DNA of 64,000 nucleotides. Origin: Prunus persica (taxonomy: Eukaryota; Streptophyta; Magnoliopsida; Rosales; Rosaceae). Both the position numbers and the translations under genes were made by a program. Numbering within the stretch: position 1 is the stretch's first letter; every line of letters starts with the position of its first letter. The stretch is from NCBI RefSeq assembly GCF_000346465.2, contig NC_034009.1, forward strand, positions 23,800,225 through 23,864,224, written 5' to 3'. A model generated the notes under the pieces. It did not search any database, was not told the DNA's origin, and worked only from the letters and a program-made list of their open reading frames with translations. This document shows positions 9,894 to 21,235 of the stretch, one piece after another.

Positions 9894-12080
9894 ATGGAGT
9901 GCAACAGAGATGAGGCTACCAGGGCAAAAGAGATTGCGGAGAAGAAGTTCACTGCAAAGGATATTATGGGGGCAAAGAAATTTGCGTTGAAGGCTCAGAA
10001 TTTGTTTCCAGGGCTAGAGGGTATTCCTCAAATGTTGGCGACCCTTGATGTCTATGTTGCTGCAGAGAACAAAATGAATGGGGAACCTGATTGGTATGGG
10101 ATACTGGGTGCGGATCCAAAAGCAGACGATGAGACGGTAAGGAGACAGTATAGGAAACTAGCTCTTATGCTTCACCCTGACAAGAACAAGTCTATAGGAG
10201 CTGATGGAGCATTTAAGCTACTTTCAGAAGCATGGAGTTTGTTGTCTGACAAAGCTAAGAGAGTAGCCTATGACCAGAAAAGGAATGCGAAAGTACACCA
10301 AAAAGTTGCGACTGCAAGTGGGGCTTCACAGGCTTCTTCAGGAGCCAATGGTTTCTACAATTTCACAAAAAGTACAACGTCCGGCACAAAGACTCAGAAG
10401 GGTACCACACGGGCTAGCCGCTCTTCAGCTTCTGCTTCTTCTCAGAAAGCAAGGCCTAGTACCTTTTGGACTGTGTGTCATAAATGCAAAATGCAATATG
10501 AGTATCTCAGAATTTATCTTAATCATAATCTTCTTTGCCCCAATTGCCATGAACCATTTCTTGCTGTAGAAATAGTTCCACCACCTATGAATGGTTCCAA
10601 GTCAGCCACTGCATGGAATTCCTCACAGCAGCGGCAGACTCCAAAGCATGAAACAGCCAATAAAAACACATTTAATACAGGGAGGAGTAATGCCACCTCT
10701 GCAGGTTTCAACGCACCTGATTCATATAACCAAAACAGCTTTCAGTGGGGTCCATTCTCGAAAGCATCCGGTGCTTCTACGGCTGCCCAAGCTGCAAGCG
10801 TCGTTCAGCAGGCCTATGAGAAAGCAAAGAGAGAGCGTGAGGAGGCTCAAGCAGCAACAAAAAGAGAGGAGGCCTTGCGGAGGAAGGATCAAGCCTCCAA
10901 GAAGGTGAGTGGTGCTTCATCTACAGGACACCCTAATGCTGCAAAGAGAAGAAGAGGCATGGAGGAGGTTAGTGAGAGCAGCTATGGAAAGGATGTTACA
11001 AATCAAATGGGTGTGGGAGCTGGAGGAGCTGGATCGGTTAATTTTTCTGGATTGAAACAGGCTAATTTTGAATCAGGTAGGGTGAATGGAAACTCCAGGA
11101 CTATCACAAAGGATATATCCCTGCTTGAAATTCAGAAACTACAAAGGGAGAAGGCAAGAAAAGAAATTCTAAAGAGACTGAATACATCAACTGTAGCAAA
11201 AAATGCAGTCAAAGAGGTGGGGAATGGGAATGAGAGAGAAAAACCTTTGGGAAACATTGACGTGCGACGCGACCAAAACAGGTGTCATGAGCCAGTTGAT
11301 ACAAAAAATGGTGCTAGTGACAGGAAACCTTCTGGAATTTCTGGTGTCCGCACAGATGCAGAAATCTTGGAAACAATGTCAATAAATGTTCCTGATCCTG
11401 ATTTTCATGACTTTGACAAGGATCGATTGGAGAAGTGTTTTGAAGAAAGTCAGGTCTGGGCCGCTTATGATGGCGATGATGGGATGCCCAGATATTATGC
11501 CTTAGTTCATAATGTGATTTCTTTGGATCCGTTCACAATGCGGATCAGCTGGCTGAACTCAAAAACAAATAGTGAATTAGGGCCTCTAAGCTGGGTGTCT
11601 TCTGGCTTCTCAAAAACATGTGGGGATTTCCGAGTAGGGAAATATGAAGTGAATAAATCACTCAATTCTTTTTCGCACAGAGTTCGGTGGACAAAAGGTC
11701 AACGGGGCGCCATCTGCATATACCCCAGGAAGGGCGATGTTTGGGCCCTATATAGGAATTGGTCCCCTGACTGGAATGAACTCACTGCAGATGAAGTTAT
11801 ACACAAGTATGACATGGTCGAAGTTGTTGAAGACTACAATGAAGACCTAGGTGTACTGGTAGCTCCCCTTGTGAAAGTGGCTGGGTTTAAGACAGTATTT
11901 CACCGGCATTTGGATCCTGAAGAAGCCAGGAGAATCCCCAGAGAAGAGATGTTTCGGTTCTCTCATCATGTCCCTTCATACTTGCTTACGGGTCATGAGG
12001 CTCCAAATGCTCCAAAGGGTTGTCGGGAGCTGGATCCAGCAGCTACTCCATCGGAACTTCTTGAGGTAACTAAAGGTTAA
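9894..12080 (+). CDS. J-domain protein with C-terminal DUF3444
   Basis: Intact 728-residue single-exon gene. A conserved N-terminal helix region (residues 1-64) precedes a J domain (about 65-130) with the HPD tripeptide at 94-96, which in this family stimulates Hsp70 ATPase. A Cys-X2-Cys ... Cys-X2-Cys zinc-ribbon-like segment follows at about 195-222 (CHKCKMQYE ... CPNCHEPF). The middle is low-complexity Ser/Asn/Lys-rich and carries a basic AAKRRRG stretch that could be a nuclear signal. The C-terminal quarter (about 490-700) matches the plant DUF3444 domain, with WAxYD, SWL, GEL/GPLSWVSSGF-like and WALYRNWSPDW blocks. The start is the first ATG after the leader and is conserved in the pseudogene copy at 38611. 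Client and partner proteins are unknown. A decayed duplicate lies downstream. Confidence 0.93.
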   Translation: MECNRDEATRAKEIAEKKFTAKDIMGAKKFALKAQNLFPGLEGIPQMLATLDVYVAAENKMNGEPDWYGILGADPKADDETVRRQYRKLALMLHPDKNKSIGADGAFKLLSEAWSLLSDKAKRVAYDQKRNAKVHQKVATASGASQASSGANGFYNFTKSTTSGTKTQKGTTRASRSSASASSQKARPSTFWTVCHKCKMQYEYLRIYLNHNLLCPNCHEPFLAVEIVPPPMNGSKSATAWNSSQQRQTPKHETANKNTFNTGRSNATSAGFNAPDSYNQNSFQWGPFSKASGASTAAQAASVVQQAYEKAKREREEAQAATKREEALRRKDQASKKVSGASSTGHPNAAKRRRGMEEVSESSYGKDVTNQMGVGAGGAGSVNFSGLKQANFESGRVNGNSRTITKDISLLEIQKLQREKARKEILKRLNTSTVAKNAVKEVGNGNEREKPLGNIDVRRDQNRCHEPVDTKNGASDRKPSGISGVRTDAEILETMSINVPDPDFHDFDKDRLEKCFEESQVWAAYDGDDGMPRYYALVHNVISLDPFTMRISWLNSKTNSELGPLSWVSSGFSKTCGDFRVGKYEVNKSLNSFSHRVRWTKGQRGAICIYPRKGDVWALYRNWSPDWNELTADEVIHKYDMVEVVEDYNEDLGVLVAPLVKVAGFKTVFHRHLDPEEARRIPREEMFRFSHHVPSYLLTGHEAPNAPKGCRELDPAATPSELLEVTKG

Positions 12081-13564
12081 AGCTGAAGACAAAAAGTAGA
12101 ATGATGCAAAGTTGAAGTAGATGTAGTGGATGACGATGCTAATGACATAGAGATGGCAGTGTATTCCAGTACTGTCAGGGAGAGAAGAAGACAAAGGGAG
12201 TGATTTATAATAGAAACTGTGCAGGATATCTAGAAAACACATCAAGATGAAAGAGTGGAGCATGCTTCAGAAACCAAATTGGTTGAGTATTGGATGACTT
12301 GATTTGATGCAGTTGGAATTTATTGACTTGGTTTAAGATTGGATCAAAAGTGTTTCATTATCTTTTACCAACCATGTAATGTTGGGGCTATGCAATATCA
12401 GCTGAAGTTTTGTGGGAAGTTCCTAATGATAATCCTTACCTTGCCGTTATCTGCAGCACAGATTTAGTTTGAGAGGTAAACATCCCTTGTTTCCTGGAAC
12501 TTGAAGAATCAGCTAAAAGATTGAAGGTCCCTTTACGGAAGCTCCATCGAAGGTTTCGTTGAAGGAAATAGAATGATTTACATACCCTCTTCAAACAGCC
12601 GTGTTTTGTTTTTTGAAAAATATCTCCTTATGGGGTTGTCCATGAGCTGTTGCTCCATTTCCTTGATGTAGTTGTAGTTCTTACCTGCCCAATTTTCATG
12701 TCTTATGAAATTGCATGATCTTACATATTTTCTGTAAAACAGGTACTTTTGTTAGTTCTTCTGATTAATGATCAAACAGTAGTGCTACTGATACCCATTT
12801 GATATTAGTTCATGACATTATTTATGTGGAAAATCTTATCCTCCCTAACCTTAAGACTACTTCAAGTTTCCACATTATTATCATTTCTCTTCCTGCTGTG
12901 CTGTGTCTTACTTTGATCTTACATATTGGAGGTTAGATGACACTCCAGTTGAAAACTAATGAAGGTTATGCCTTCTTCCAGCTACTTGCATCTCAGTCTT
13001 GTTTTAGTGTTATGGTTTATATACACACACACACACATGTATATTTATTTTTTGGTTGGTAGCAGGCAGCTATATGTTAATTAATGATGACTTGAATTGA
13101 AAGTACAATTTCCCCAATTGTATCCTATCCAACTCAGACATTTAAATAGCAGACCAAGTTTTTGTCAAAATGACTTGTTTGGCTGGGGGAGAAATTTTGG
13201 TCAAGGCAAGGGGGCGCTAATTTGTGCTATGTTCTAATTACTAATTAACACTAACCTCTGGGTCAGCGGAGGGTGTTTGAATGGAGTCATGGCCCTATCC
13301 AAGAACATTAAGACATAAACTAGAAGATCTCTCCCTTCAACATCCAGCAAAAGTGATATTTCTCTCCCTAAACACTCTCTTAATAAGAGAACAAAAAAAT
13401 TACCAAACAAAATATAAATCAACAAAAACTTTATAATCTTCACATTTGGGCATGATTGTGAACCTTGTTAGAAATTGAATATGGGAATGGTAGTAGAGTA
13501 TCTAATTCGTAAAAGCAAATACGGGTCTGTAAATTGAAAAGTGAAGATGAGACTTGTTTACTTA
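12081..13564. other. 3' UTR and intergenic
   Basis: The first few hundred bases are probably the J-domain 3' UTR: blocks near 12095-12120 and 12235-12265 (CATCAAGATGAAAG, GAGCATGCT) are preserved downstream of the pseudogene at 39690-39760. A (CA)n run sits at 13021-13038. No other gene seen. Confidence 0.55.
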
Positions 13565-13985
13565 GAGCATCTCCAGCAGACTCCCTATCCTCTCATTCCT
13601 AGCTAATCCTCCTTCTAGCAGACCCCCTACTTGGCTCTCTATTTTGGAGAACCAACTTTTGGCTCTCTACATCTAGCAAGGAGGAGAGAGAAATGGAGGT
13701 TCGTCAAATTGAAGAGAAAGAGAAAGAGAGAGAAAAAAGGGGAGAGAGATAGAGACATTTGGGAGGTTAGTGGGGTTGGGTTTCTACTTTTCTTTTTAAT
13801 ATATTTGATTTGCAAGAGAAAGAGAGAGAAAGAGAAAGAGAAAATAATAATAAAATATTTCAGATTAGCCAAAATAGAGAACATTGTTGGAGGAAACACC
13901 TTTTATGGTTTGCTATAATAGCTTTCTAGCTATTTTAGCTATAATTTGACTAAAATTTGGAGACTCTCCTAGAGATGCAGGGCCT
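13565..13985. mobile_element. Harbinger-like MITE
   Basis: The left end is TTA followed by GAGCATCTCCAGCAGACTCC. The right end, read inverted, gives GCATCTCTAGGAGAGTCTCC, with the outermost bases eroded. These are the same kind of ends as 702-1874. The centre has GA/CT-rich low-complexity tracts (about 13710-13850) that open long but meaningless frames on both strands. Confidence 0.55.
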
Positions 13986-14095
13986 GCTTAATAACCATTT
14001 TAAATTTCATTTTTTGTACTAGAGTATAGAGAAAAAAGAGGGAGAATAGAAGTGAGAATCAGAGTGGAGATAGGATTCAGAGAGAAGACAAGATG

Positions 14096-14214
14096 AGAGA
14101 ATGGGAGGGAGGAGTAACAAAAGTGAAAATAAAAACAAAAAACTAAAATCTATTTGAAATTATTATCATTTTCACTTTTTATTTTCATTTTTGTTACCCA
14201 TTTCTCCCATTCTC
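14096..14214. repeat. Inverted repeat, 45-bp arms
   Basis: The left arm (14096-14143, GAGAATGGGAGG ... GTAACAAAAGTGAAAAT) is inverted in the right arm (14168-14214). They are separated by about 24 bp, so a long hairpin could form. Probably a small MITE or foldback relic; no TSD recognised. Confidence 0.65.
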
Positions 14215-16069
14215 ACTTTTATTTTCATTTATTATATATGTTGCTTTATAGGTGGAATCTCTTCTTGCTTTCTGATATATGTTTTTAACTTTGCATAGTT
14301 ATTTTGATTGATTTGTTGAACTAACATACATATGCCACATGATATGATAGTAACACATGCATATGCCACTCACTCGAAAGCAACCAAGCACATCCACACT
14401 TCGGTTTTTAAATCCTACCAAAAAAAGATTATTTGCCGACTTCTTTGATATCAGTAAATCTATTTTTTTTATTTAAAAAAAACTATAAAAAAGCATCTAA
14501 AGTATGGTATGAGCTTTAACAATGTTATTTTTTATGTTGAACTTGGCAGTCAAAATCCAACCAAGTTATTCAAGAAGATTTTCCACATCCTATAGGAAAC
14601 TTGATTAAGCATAATATTCAATGGAAAATCATGATTAAAATTGATTAAAGTGAGATGTTGTATCCCTTTAGCCACTGAGAGATGTTAGTATCTAAATGCA
14701 ACCTTTGTATCCTAAATTTTTTCGTTTTAAAAGCCACCCAACCTCCCTTGTTTTTTTTTTTGGTTGAAATGGAATATTCATTCAAAAGGCCATAACAAAC
14801 AAACACATAATACATATTTTAATATTTACCCGAGCATGTATCAAGATTATGACAGAGAGGAAGAAGATTTGAATGAAGAATTTTATAAAGCCATTAAGAT
14901 CATAAGTAAAATTTTACAACAAATCTTTTGATTCTTTGGAGAATACAAAAAGTCCTAAGTTAAGTAAAATTATGTAATTACAATATATTAAAATCATAAG
15001 TAAAATCTTGTAATTACACAAATCGTGTTTAAATTCATTACATTAAAACCCTGTAATTACAATCTATTAAAATCGCAATTGAATACACCCTCCTAAAATT
15101 GAAATGGTTATCAAACGGGCCCTTAATTATCTTAAACCATGATGTCAAAATTATTAATTATTTTGAAGTTGAGTATCTAAACCCTCCCTCAACTTAAAAA
15201 ATAAGTGGAGCACTTACACTAAATAGTTTTCTCCTACAAATAAAAACTCACTTGTCATCAACAATTAATTTTGAAGTTAAAAGTATTAAAACAATGTTTC
15301 TCCAATTCTCTCAACACTGGTTTTAATAATGTTAGAAAATTGTAAACACATTAGTTACTCTTCTAAATATATGAAAAAAATTGAAAATCATAAGAGCAAA
15401 TTAAATATACCTCAATCTTCAGATCTCCCGAGAAGTGTCCTCGACCACTACCGACATTCCTGATCAATGCATTGGGATGTGTATATTTATCTATCTCTTG
15501 AATCGAAATATGAGCATGTTTAAAAAAGGATCCTAGAGTGTCTAGGGTTGAGCAAGGAGGATCACGACTTCCATTTTCTTTCCATTTATTCTCTCACTTG
15601 CAATTTTGCCGGTGAATAATAGGAAAACAAGGTTTTTGTCTTTCAATTGAAGAAGAAAGAAGTAGTGATTTCGAATTTTCAATGAAGAAGGAAAGGTAAG
15701 GGGGTAGACGGAGGTAGACTCAGAGAGTAAGAGAAAGAATTTGGGGAAGTGTTTTGAGTAAAATATTAATAAGATTTGGGTGTATAAAAGTTTAAGGGAA
15801 TATTATTCGCACTTCCGATTTGTCATTTTACACTCTTTTTGTGAGTATTTAAGCGCCCGACATTAGTGCTTCATTAAGCTTCGGCCGACCATAGATATAT
15901 AAGACTCAAAAACACACATACAAAGTCAGTTGTAATAAAATAATTTAAAAAGTAGATGGACCAAATAGTTTTGGATGAGAATAGTGCCACTATAAAGTTG
16001 TTATAATCACAAATTTCAAACTCAATTAGAAAAATTAATATACAAAATTTCAAACTCATTTAGAAAACT
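14215..16069. other. Intergenic, no gene seen
   Basis: AT-rich sequence. A fragment near 15055-15090 (ATTGAATACACCCTCC) resembles the terminal repeat of the element at 16360-20135 and may be an eroded relative. The minus-strand frame at 15874-16059 has no domain. Confidence 0.5.
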
Positions 16070-16359
16070 AATAAGTTAACCATGGTTAAGATAAGACATA
16101 ATTATTGGGTTAGGGCTAATACTTGAATATTACTTTGGATGTCATATTTGGGATACATGTTTAAGTTGTGAACATGTTTGGAAATTGCACAATAAGCATA
16201 GAAATTTCCTAAATATTTTCATTTTTGGTAATTTATCTTGGTACATATATTGTACACATATTTTTGTTGATATTTCCTTATTTTTATACCCTCGATATCT
16301 TCGCCAGCATCAATATTTAATATACTGTATGTGAGAACTTCTCTGAGAAAGAGATTAAG
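16070..16359 (+). pseudogene. Duplicated J-domain promoter, piece 1
   Basis: From TTAACCATGGTTA (16076) this follows 9000-9145 upstream of the intact J-domain gene: GGGTTAGG, ACTTTGGA, TATTTGGGATAC and GTTGTGA occur in the same order. An extra ~165 bp interrupts it after 16166. It ends at the TSD of the TIR element at 16360. It marks the 5' limit of the duplicated segment. Confidence 0.65.
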
Positions 16360-16437
16360 GAGGGTGTATTCAATTTAGATTTTAAACGATTTTAAAAGAG
16401 TTATAAAGTTGATGGAGTTTAATTGAATTTAATTGAG

Positions 16438-19300
16438 TGACAGGACCCGCCCCGAATTTCTCGAAATCCGGGACGAATCATGTGGAAATTTTCGACATCA
16501 CCCCGATGTCGGGCCCATTTCTAAAATTATATTCTTTTTCCCAAAAAGGAATAAGGGCACGAGACTTTCTACTGAAATTTCGGCAGAGTCTCCCTTGTAA
16601 ATTGAACATTGCCCAAAATTTCAACTTGCATAAAACACATTTTATATTACCCAACTAGCAGCATGCACAATGTAATAACATGCAATTCGCATAAACGGCA
16701 TTCGGCCTTCCGATAATTTGCAACAAACCATCAAGCACGCTATCAAATCAATTCATACCTTAAACAAGGCAAACAATAAATTCAATCACACTTAAGAATG
16801 TCAAAGCAATCCACTACATTTAACTTTCTCAACAGCCAACATACGAGGTTTTAACCTCCTAAAACAAACACACTTTGTTCTCACCTAAATAGCAGGACTA
16901 ATGACAAGGTCCGCATCATACCCAATAATACTCAAGTAAAGTTTAACCCGCGGTTGCACCTAGGCACTACCCTAGGCTGCCTACGTACCCTTACTAAGGG
17001 ATCAAGCCACACGTAGTTCTTTCTACTAAAGCCCAATTCCAAACACATACAATACCTTTATTCATCTTTTTGTTATTCACATAATCTCCCCATACGCTGG
17101 AAATTCCAACACCACGTATGGGGTCTGTCATCATGCCGGAAAATCCTACGTCACGTGTGACCTAACAATCCTATCATCTCTCCATAGGCCGGAAATTCCA
17201 ACGCCACACATGGGGTCTATTTCAACGCCGGAAAATCCTACGCCACGCGAGACCTAACTATCACATAATCTCCCCATATGCCGAAAATTCCAACGCAACA
17301 TATGAGGTCTGTCATCACGCCGGATAACCTACGCCACGTGTGACCTAACAATTATAGCATCTCCCCATACGCCGAAAATTTCAACGCCACGTATGGGGTC
17401 TGTCCTCACGCCGGATAACCTACGCCACGTGGGACCTAACAATCATATAATCTCCTCATATGCCAGAAATTCCAACGCCACATATGGGGTCTGTCATCCA
17501 ACCGAAAAATCCTAAGCCACGGGTGACCTGACGATCACATCATCCCCCCATATGCCGGAAATTCCAACGCCACTTATGGGGTCTGTCAACACGCCGGATA
17601 ACCTACGCCACGTGGAACCTAACAATCACAGGGTGGTACTTATAGTGTAATCAAAATCCGTGGAGGTACCTAGGGTAGTGCGTATAGCACTTCAAACTGA
17701 CATTCTAAACTCTTTTCATACATTTATACCTATATTTAAATATATAAGTTAAACTCTAATATTGTATAAACCTCAAGAACATCCCAAGTATCCCAAACAT
17801 CACCAAAAATGCTAAATTAACTATTAATTATAAAAATGGATTTCAATAAATCATTAAATTCATATGCCTAAAAATTCCATCACAAAGCCATGCTATTCAT
17901 TTAAAAATAAAGTCCAAGAGTTTCCTACGATCATAATAAATACTCTAAAAATCTCAACCTAGTCAACATGGCTCAACAATGCTCAAGACCTGTCATTATG
18001 GTCATTATAGTCCTCCTAGGAAGGTAAAACTACCTCGGAAGACTCAAGGTCAACCAAGGGTCAAACTACCCACACTTGGTCAAACGGGCCCACGATCGCC
18101 AATTTCTAATCTGAAAGTTCCTATAGGTTTCATAAGGTTTAGGATATACGTCCTACAAGTTTGGTCCGGATCGGACGGTCGGATTGCTCATGATCGCACG
18201 ATCTGACGGTTATTATAAACATACATTTTAAATTATTATATCGGAACATCCAGGGCTCCGATTCAAGATCCGTGAATTCCGACACGATCCAAAAATGCCT
18301 AGATTAACATATATTAAATCTAAGACTATCCAACGGTTCAAACCTATCGAACCCGGATAACGCACAATATGCGATATCCGTTCGAGACTCAAACGGTATC
18401 CAAATTGAAATTTGAGCACATCTACCTCCTCGTGAGGACCAGAAGATTACATCGGGACATAGTGCCCTTTTTCTACAGTGCCCACGCGCGGGCAGTGCGT
18501 GGGTGCCCAAAGTGATTACACATCCAGGGAAATCTCAAAATCACGGCTCCAAACTTCTACCCTAGGTATAACACCCTATTTGGAACCACTTTTGTTCTTG
18601 GACCCCAAAACTGACCGGAAGTGGCCGGAATAGTGATCTCCAAATTGGTCGAATTCCACTTCGAAAATCAAACTGCCTACGCTCCAAATTAATGAAATCC
18701 TACCCAATCATCAGCTAGATTATGAAGAATGGATGGATTTCCATACCTTGATCGCCAAAAATGATGGCCGGAGGAGAGAGATCGGAGCCGGCGAAGTTTG
18801 AGCAAAAACCTGCCTGAAAATCACATTTTTTCGGCGGCTGGAGCGGCGGCCGATGTCGGGGAAGGACCGGGTCGTGACGTCGGGGCTGAGCCAGTCCTTT
18901 TGGCACCGGTCCCGTCCTCAGCCGTGGCCGGTTGTAGGAGATTTGAAGAAAGAGAGGGGCTGCCATCGCGAGGGGAGGAGAGAGAGGGCGCGCGGAGGAG
19001 AGAGAGAGAGAGAGATGAGGGCTTTTTCTGACTTTTATCAAACCCTTTTTGCAATATTTATGATTATGCCACTGAGGGTATTTTGATCGTATCTCTCTCG
19101 TTACAACTCCGATTCGAGCCCACTACGTGTCTATGGACTCATCTCGCCGTTCTCTACGCAAGGTATAGTCGGAATTCCCAAATTCCTTCTTGGTCAAAAA
19201 GTCAACTTAAAACCAAATAAAATATTCTATGGGCAAAAATGGTCTTTTATCTGGAAAAAATAATAATATTTACCTATTTATTTAGGACTGGGTCATTACA
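16438..19300 (-). mobile_element. Gypsy solo LTR 1
   Basis: The 2863-bp segment starts TGACAGGACCCGCCCC and ends GGGTCATTACA, with a perfect 5-bp TSD TTGAG on each side (16433-16437, 19301-19305). On the minus strand it begins TGTAATGACCCAG, like the TGTAATAACCCAA start of the full element's LTRs at 25875 and 33246. Internal similarity is clear (for example the AGCTGATGATTGGGTAGGAT block). No internal coding region is present, so this is a solo LTR left by LTR-LTR recombination. It carries the 91-bp tandem array and a GA microsatellite near 18995-19015. Confidence 0.9.
17081..17636. repeat. 91-bp tandem repeats with dyads
   Basis: Six diverged units of about 91 bp begin near 17081, 17171, 17262, 17355, 17446 and 17535. 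Each unit contains two inverted pairs: CCCCATAYGC facing GTATGGGG, and TCACGCC/GGA facing CCACGTGTGA. The array belongs to solo LTR 1 and is absent from the related LTRs at 25875, 33246 and 41510. The dyads argue for selection on, or hairpin-driven growth of, the unit. Confidence 0.8.
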
Positions 19301-19399
19301 TTGAGTTTGACTGAATTCTACAAACTCGACATATATTTTAACTAAATTCGTGTATAGATTTTAACTGAGTTTGTTAGAATTTTATTATTGATTTTAATG

Positions 19400-19790
19400 G
19401 AGTTTATAATGATGGCGGTGGTGGAGATGACAATGGTGGTTTGTGGGGGAGGTAGTGGTGGAGGAGGTGGGGGTGGTAATGGTGGTGACGGTGAGAGTGA
19501 GGTGATGGATGAGGTGGGGGTGAGTGATTGTGGTGGTGGGAGTGAGGTGATTGAGGTGGTGGAGGTGGTGGTGGTGGTGGTGGCAATGGCAACGATGGTG
19601 ATGATGCTGGCAGTGGCTGTGGTAGTGGTGACGATGGGGCTGATAGTGGGAGTGGTAGTGGTGGTGGAGATGAGAGTAAGAGTGGTGGCGGTGGTAGTGA
19701 TGGTGATGGTGGTAGTGATGGTGATGGTCACTGTGGGGTTGGTAGTGGCGGCGGTGGTGGGTGGTGGTGGAGGTGGCAGCGGCTATGTTG
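19400..19790. repeat. GGT/GAT-rich low-complexity tract
   Basis: About 400 bp of trinucleotide-like GGT, GAT and GGC steps open long frames on both strands (Val/Gly-rich one way, His/Thr/Pro-rich the other). No domain, no splice context and strand-symmetric openness make coding unlikely. It lies inside the TIR element 16360-20135. Confidence 0.75.
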
Positions 19791-20135
19791 ATAGTCATGA
19801 TAAGATGGTGGTAGTAGAAGTGGTGAAATCATATCTTGAGAATAAAAATAATATATTTATCAAAATCTTTGGGGGGAAGCAAAGATTTGTCATGGCCTAA
19901 AATTAGTCTATTATCAAACGAAATCCACCACTTTTTGTATTTCCTTTAAAATCAATGAGTTTTTGAATACACCCGAATTTTTATGAAGTCTTTTAAAGTC
20001 GTGATTGAATACATCCAAATTTGAATGAAGTTTAAAAAGTCTAAGTTGAATAGACTTCTTTAAAATTGTGATTGAATACACCCAAACTTTTAAACTTCTT
20101 TAAAATCTTTTAAAATCTAAATTGAATACACCCCC

Positions 20136-20411
20136 TTAAGTTTTGGGATTTAGGGTAAGAAAAAAGGGCGAGAAAAAAACATGGTAGAGGTCTACCCATG
20201 GTAACTCTTTGTGATTCAAATTCCTCGGCCAACACAACTCGTATAATACAGTAATTAAATAAATTTTGAATCTCCATTTTACCCACATGTAGTGCTATTC
20301 TTGTATTGATAGTTGACTCTAGGAATTCATTTCTGAATTCTATGTATTAATCTCACGGATCAATGATTTTCATATTAAATTTTATTTTCGTTTTTGAAGT
20401 TAAAATGCAAT
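20136..20411 (+). pseudogene. Duplicated J-domain leader, piece 2
   Basis: Follows 9165-9430 of the intact gene: the shared blocks GATTCAAATTCCTC, CCAACACA, GTGCTATTC and AGGAATTCAT lie in the same order. The donor equivalent to 9277 falls near TATAATAC and looks lost (no GTGAAG). Similarity stops at about 20411, where the next insertion begins. Confidence 0.75.
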
Positions 20412-21205
20412 TTAAGTACACCTTAAAATTAACTGAGTACACCTTATGATCTAAGTATACCCTAATATTTTAATCAAAATATAAAATTAACTAAGTACAC
20501 CTTACTTTACTACCAAAATACCCTTTGTACACCCTAATAAACTCTATCACACAACACCCTATTTGATATTCATGTTTTAGTTCAACAGTTTAATTAGCCA
20601 AGTGATGTTTTCTTTCACACACGACACTGCAATAGAACTGCACATGAGGTGGCAGCCTATGTTTCTAGGATGGGTGGTAATCAAGTCTGGGATCAAGCAG
20701 GTCCAGCATAGGTAGTGATGTAAACAATCTTATTCATATTTAATAAATTTCCCTGATGTTTTGACCCAAAAAAGAGATATGCTAGTAGAGTTACAATCGT
20801 CAGGAAGCTCACAATCATCCCTCCTAGAAGAAAGTCCTATCGAGAACCCCTCATTCACCCAAACTTCATTGGGTCTGCTCTTGCTTTTTCTGGGGTCAGA
20901 AGCCTATTTCATTCTTCACAGGTTTCCCAACATGGTTCTTTCGCTTCCTCAGTACCCTAAATTTTGTTGAACACTAACAAGTCTCATAATGGTTGGAATC
21001 AGGAAAACATTTTTCTTGCTCAGGCCTTTCATTAGGGTTGAATATAGTGAGTATGGTGTACTTATTAAAATAATATTTGTTTTGCAATTGAATATATCTT
21101 TTTTGGTCATTTTATATTATGGTAAATTAGTAATTCAATAAATATTTTGGTAGTAGGGTATACTCAGTTAATTTTAGGGTTTGTTTAGCAGTACTCTTGC
21201 CTAAA
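20412..21205. mobile_element. TIR element with captured fragment
   Basis: The left end (AAAATTAACTGAGTACACC) is inverted at about 21155-21180 (GTATACTCAGTTAATTTTAGG). The interior is less AT-rich. It reads from 20631 to a stop at 20711 as a C-terminal RNase H-like (RVT_3) tail (NRTAHEVAAY ... WDQAGPA), so host or LINE sequence was probably captured. The rest (20760-21000) has an open frame of 69 codons without a recognisable domain. Boundaries are approximate. Confidence 0.45.
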
Positions 21206-21235
21206 TGCATGTACTTGTGCTATTTGTTGATTCAT

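Larger units (their letters stand above)
16360..20135. mobile_element. TIR element holding a solo LTR
   Basis: The left end GGGTGTATTCAATTTAGATT (16362 on) is inverted at the right end (to 20135), with more than 35 bp of similarity continuing through TTTTAAA-GATTTTAAA. TTAAG flanks both sides (16355-16359 and 20136-20140). Subterminal copies of GAATACACCC recur inside (about 19965-20100). Without the nested LTR the element is about 0.9 kb and has no transposase. Superfamily not assigned. It inserted into the promoter of the duplicated J-domain copy. Confidence 0.7.

Noticed and set aside
9805..9990. Upstream ORF overlapping the J-domain start
   Set aside because: The ATG at 9805 falls within the likely leader intron whichever acceptor (9816 or 9855) is used.
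13631..13918. Mirror frames on both strands near 13.7 kb
   Set aside because: GA/CT-rich sequence inside a MITE; openness is due to composition.
17081..17636. CRISPR-like regular repeats
   Set aside because: Units are contiguous 91-bp tandem repeats without spacers, within a plant LTR.
19342..19900. Long frames on both strands (Val/Gly-rich and His/Thr-rich)
   Set aside because: Trinucleotide low-complexity DNA opens frames on both strands; there is no domain or splice context, and it lies inside a TIR element.
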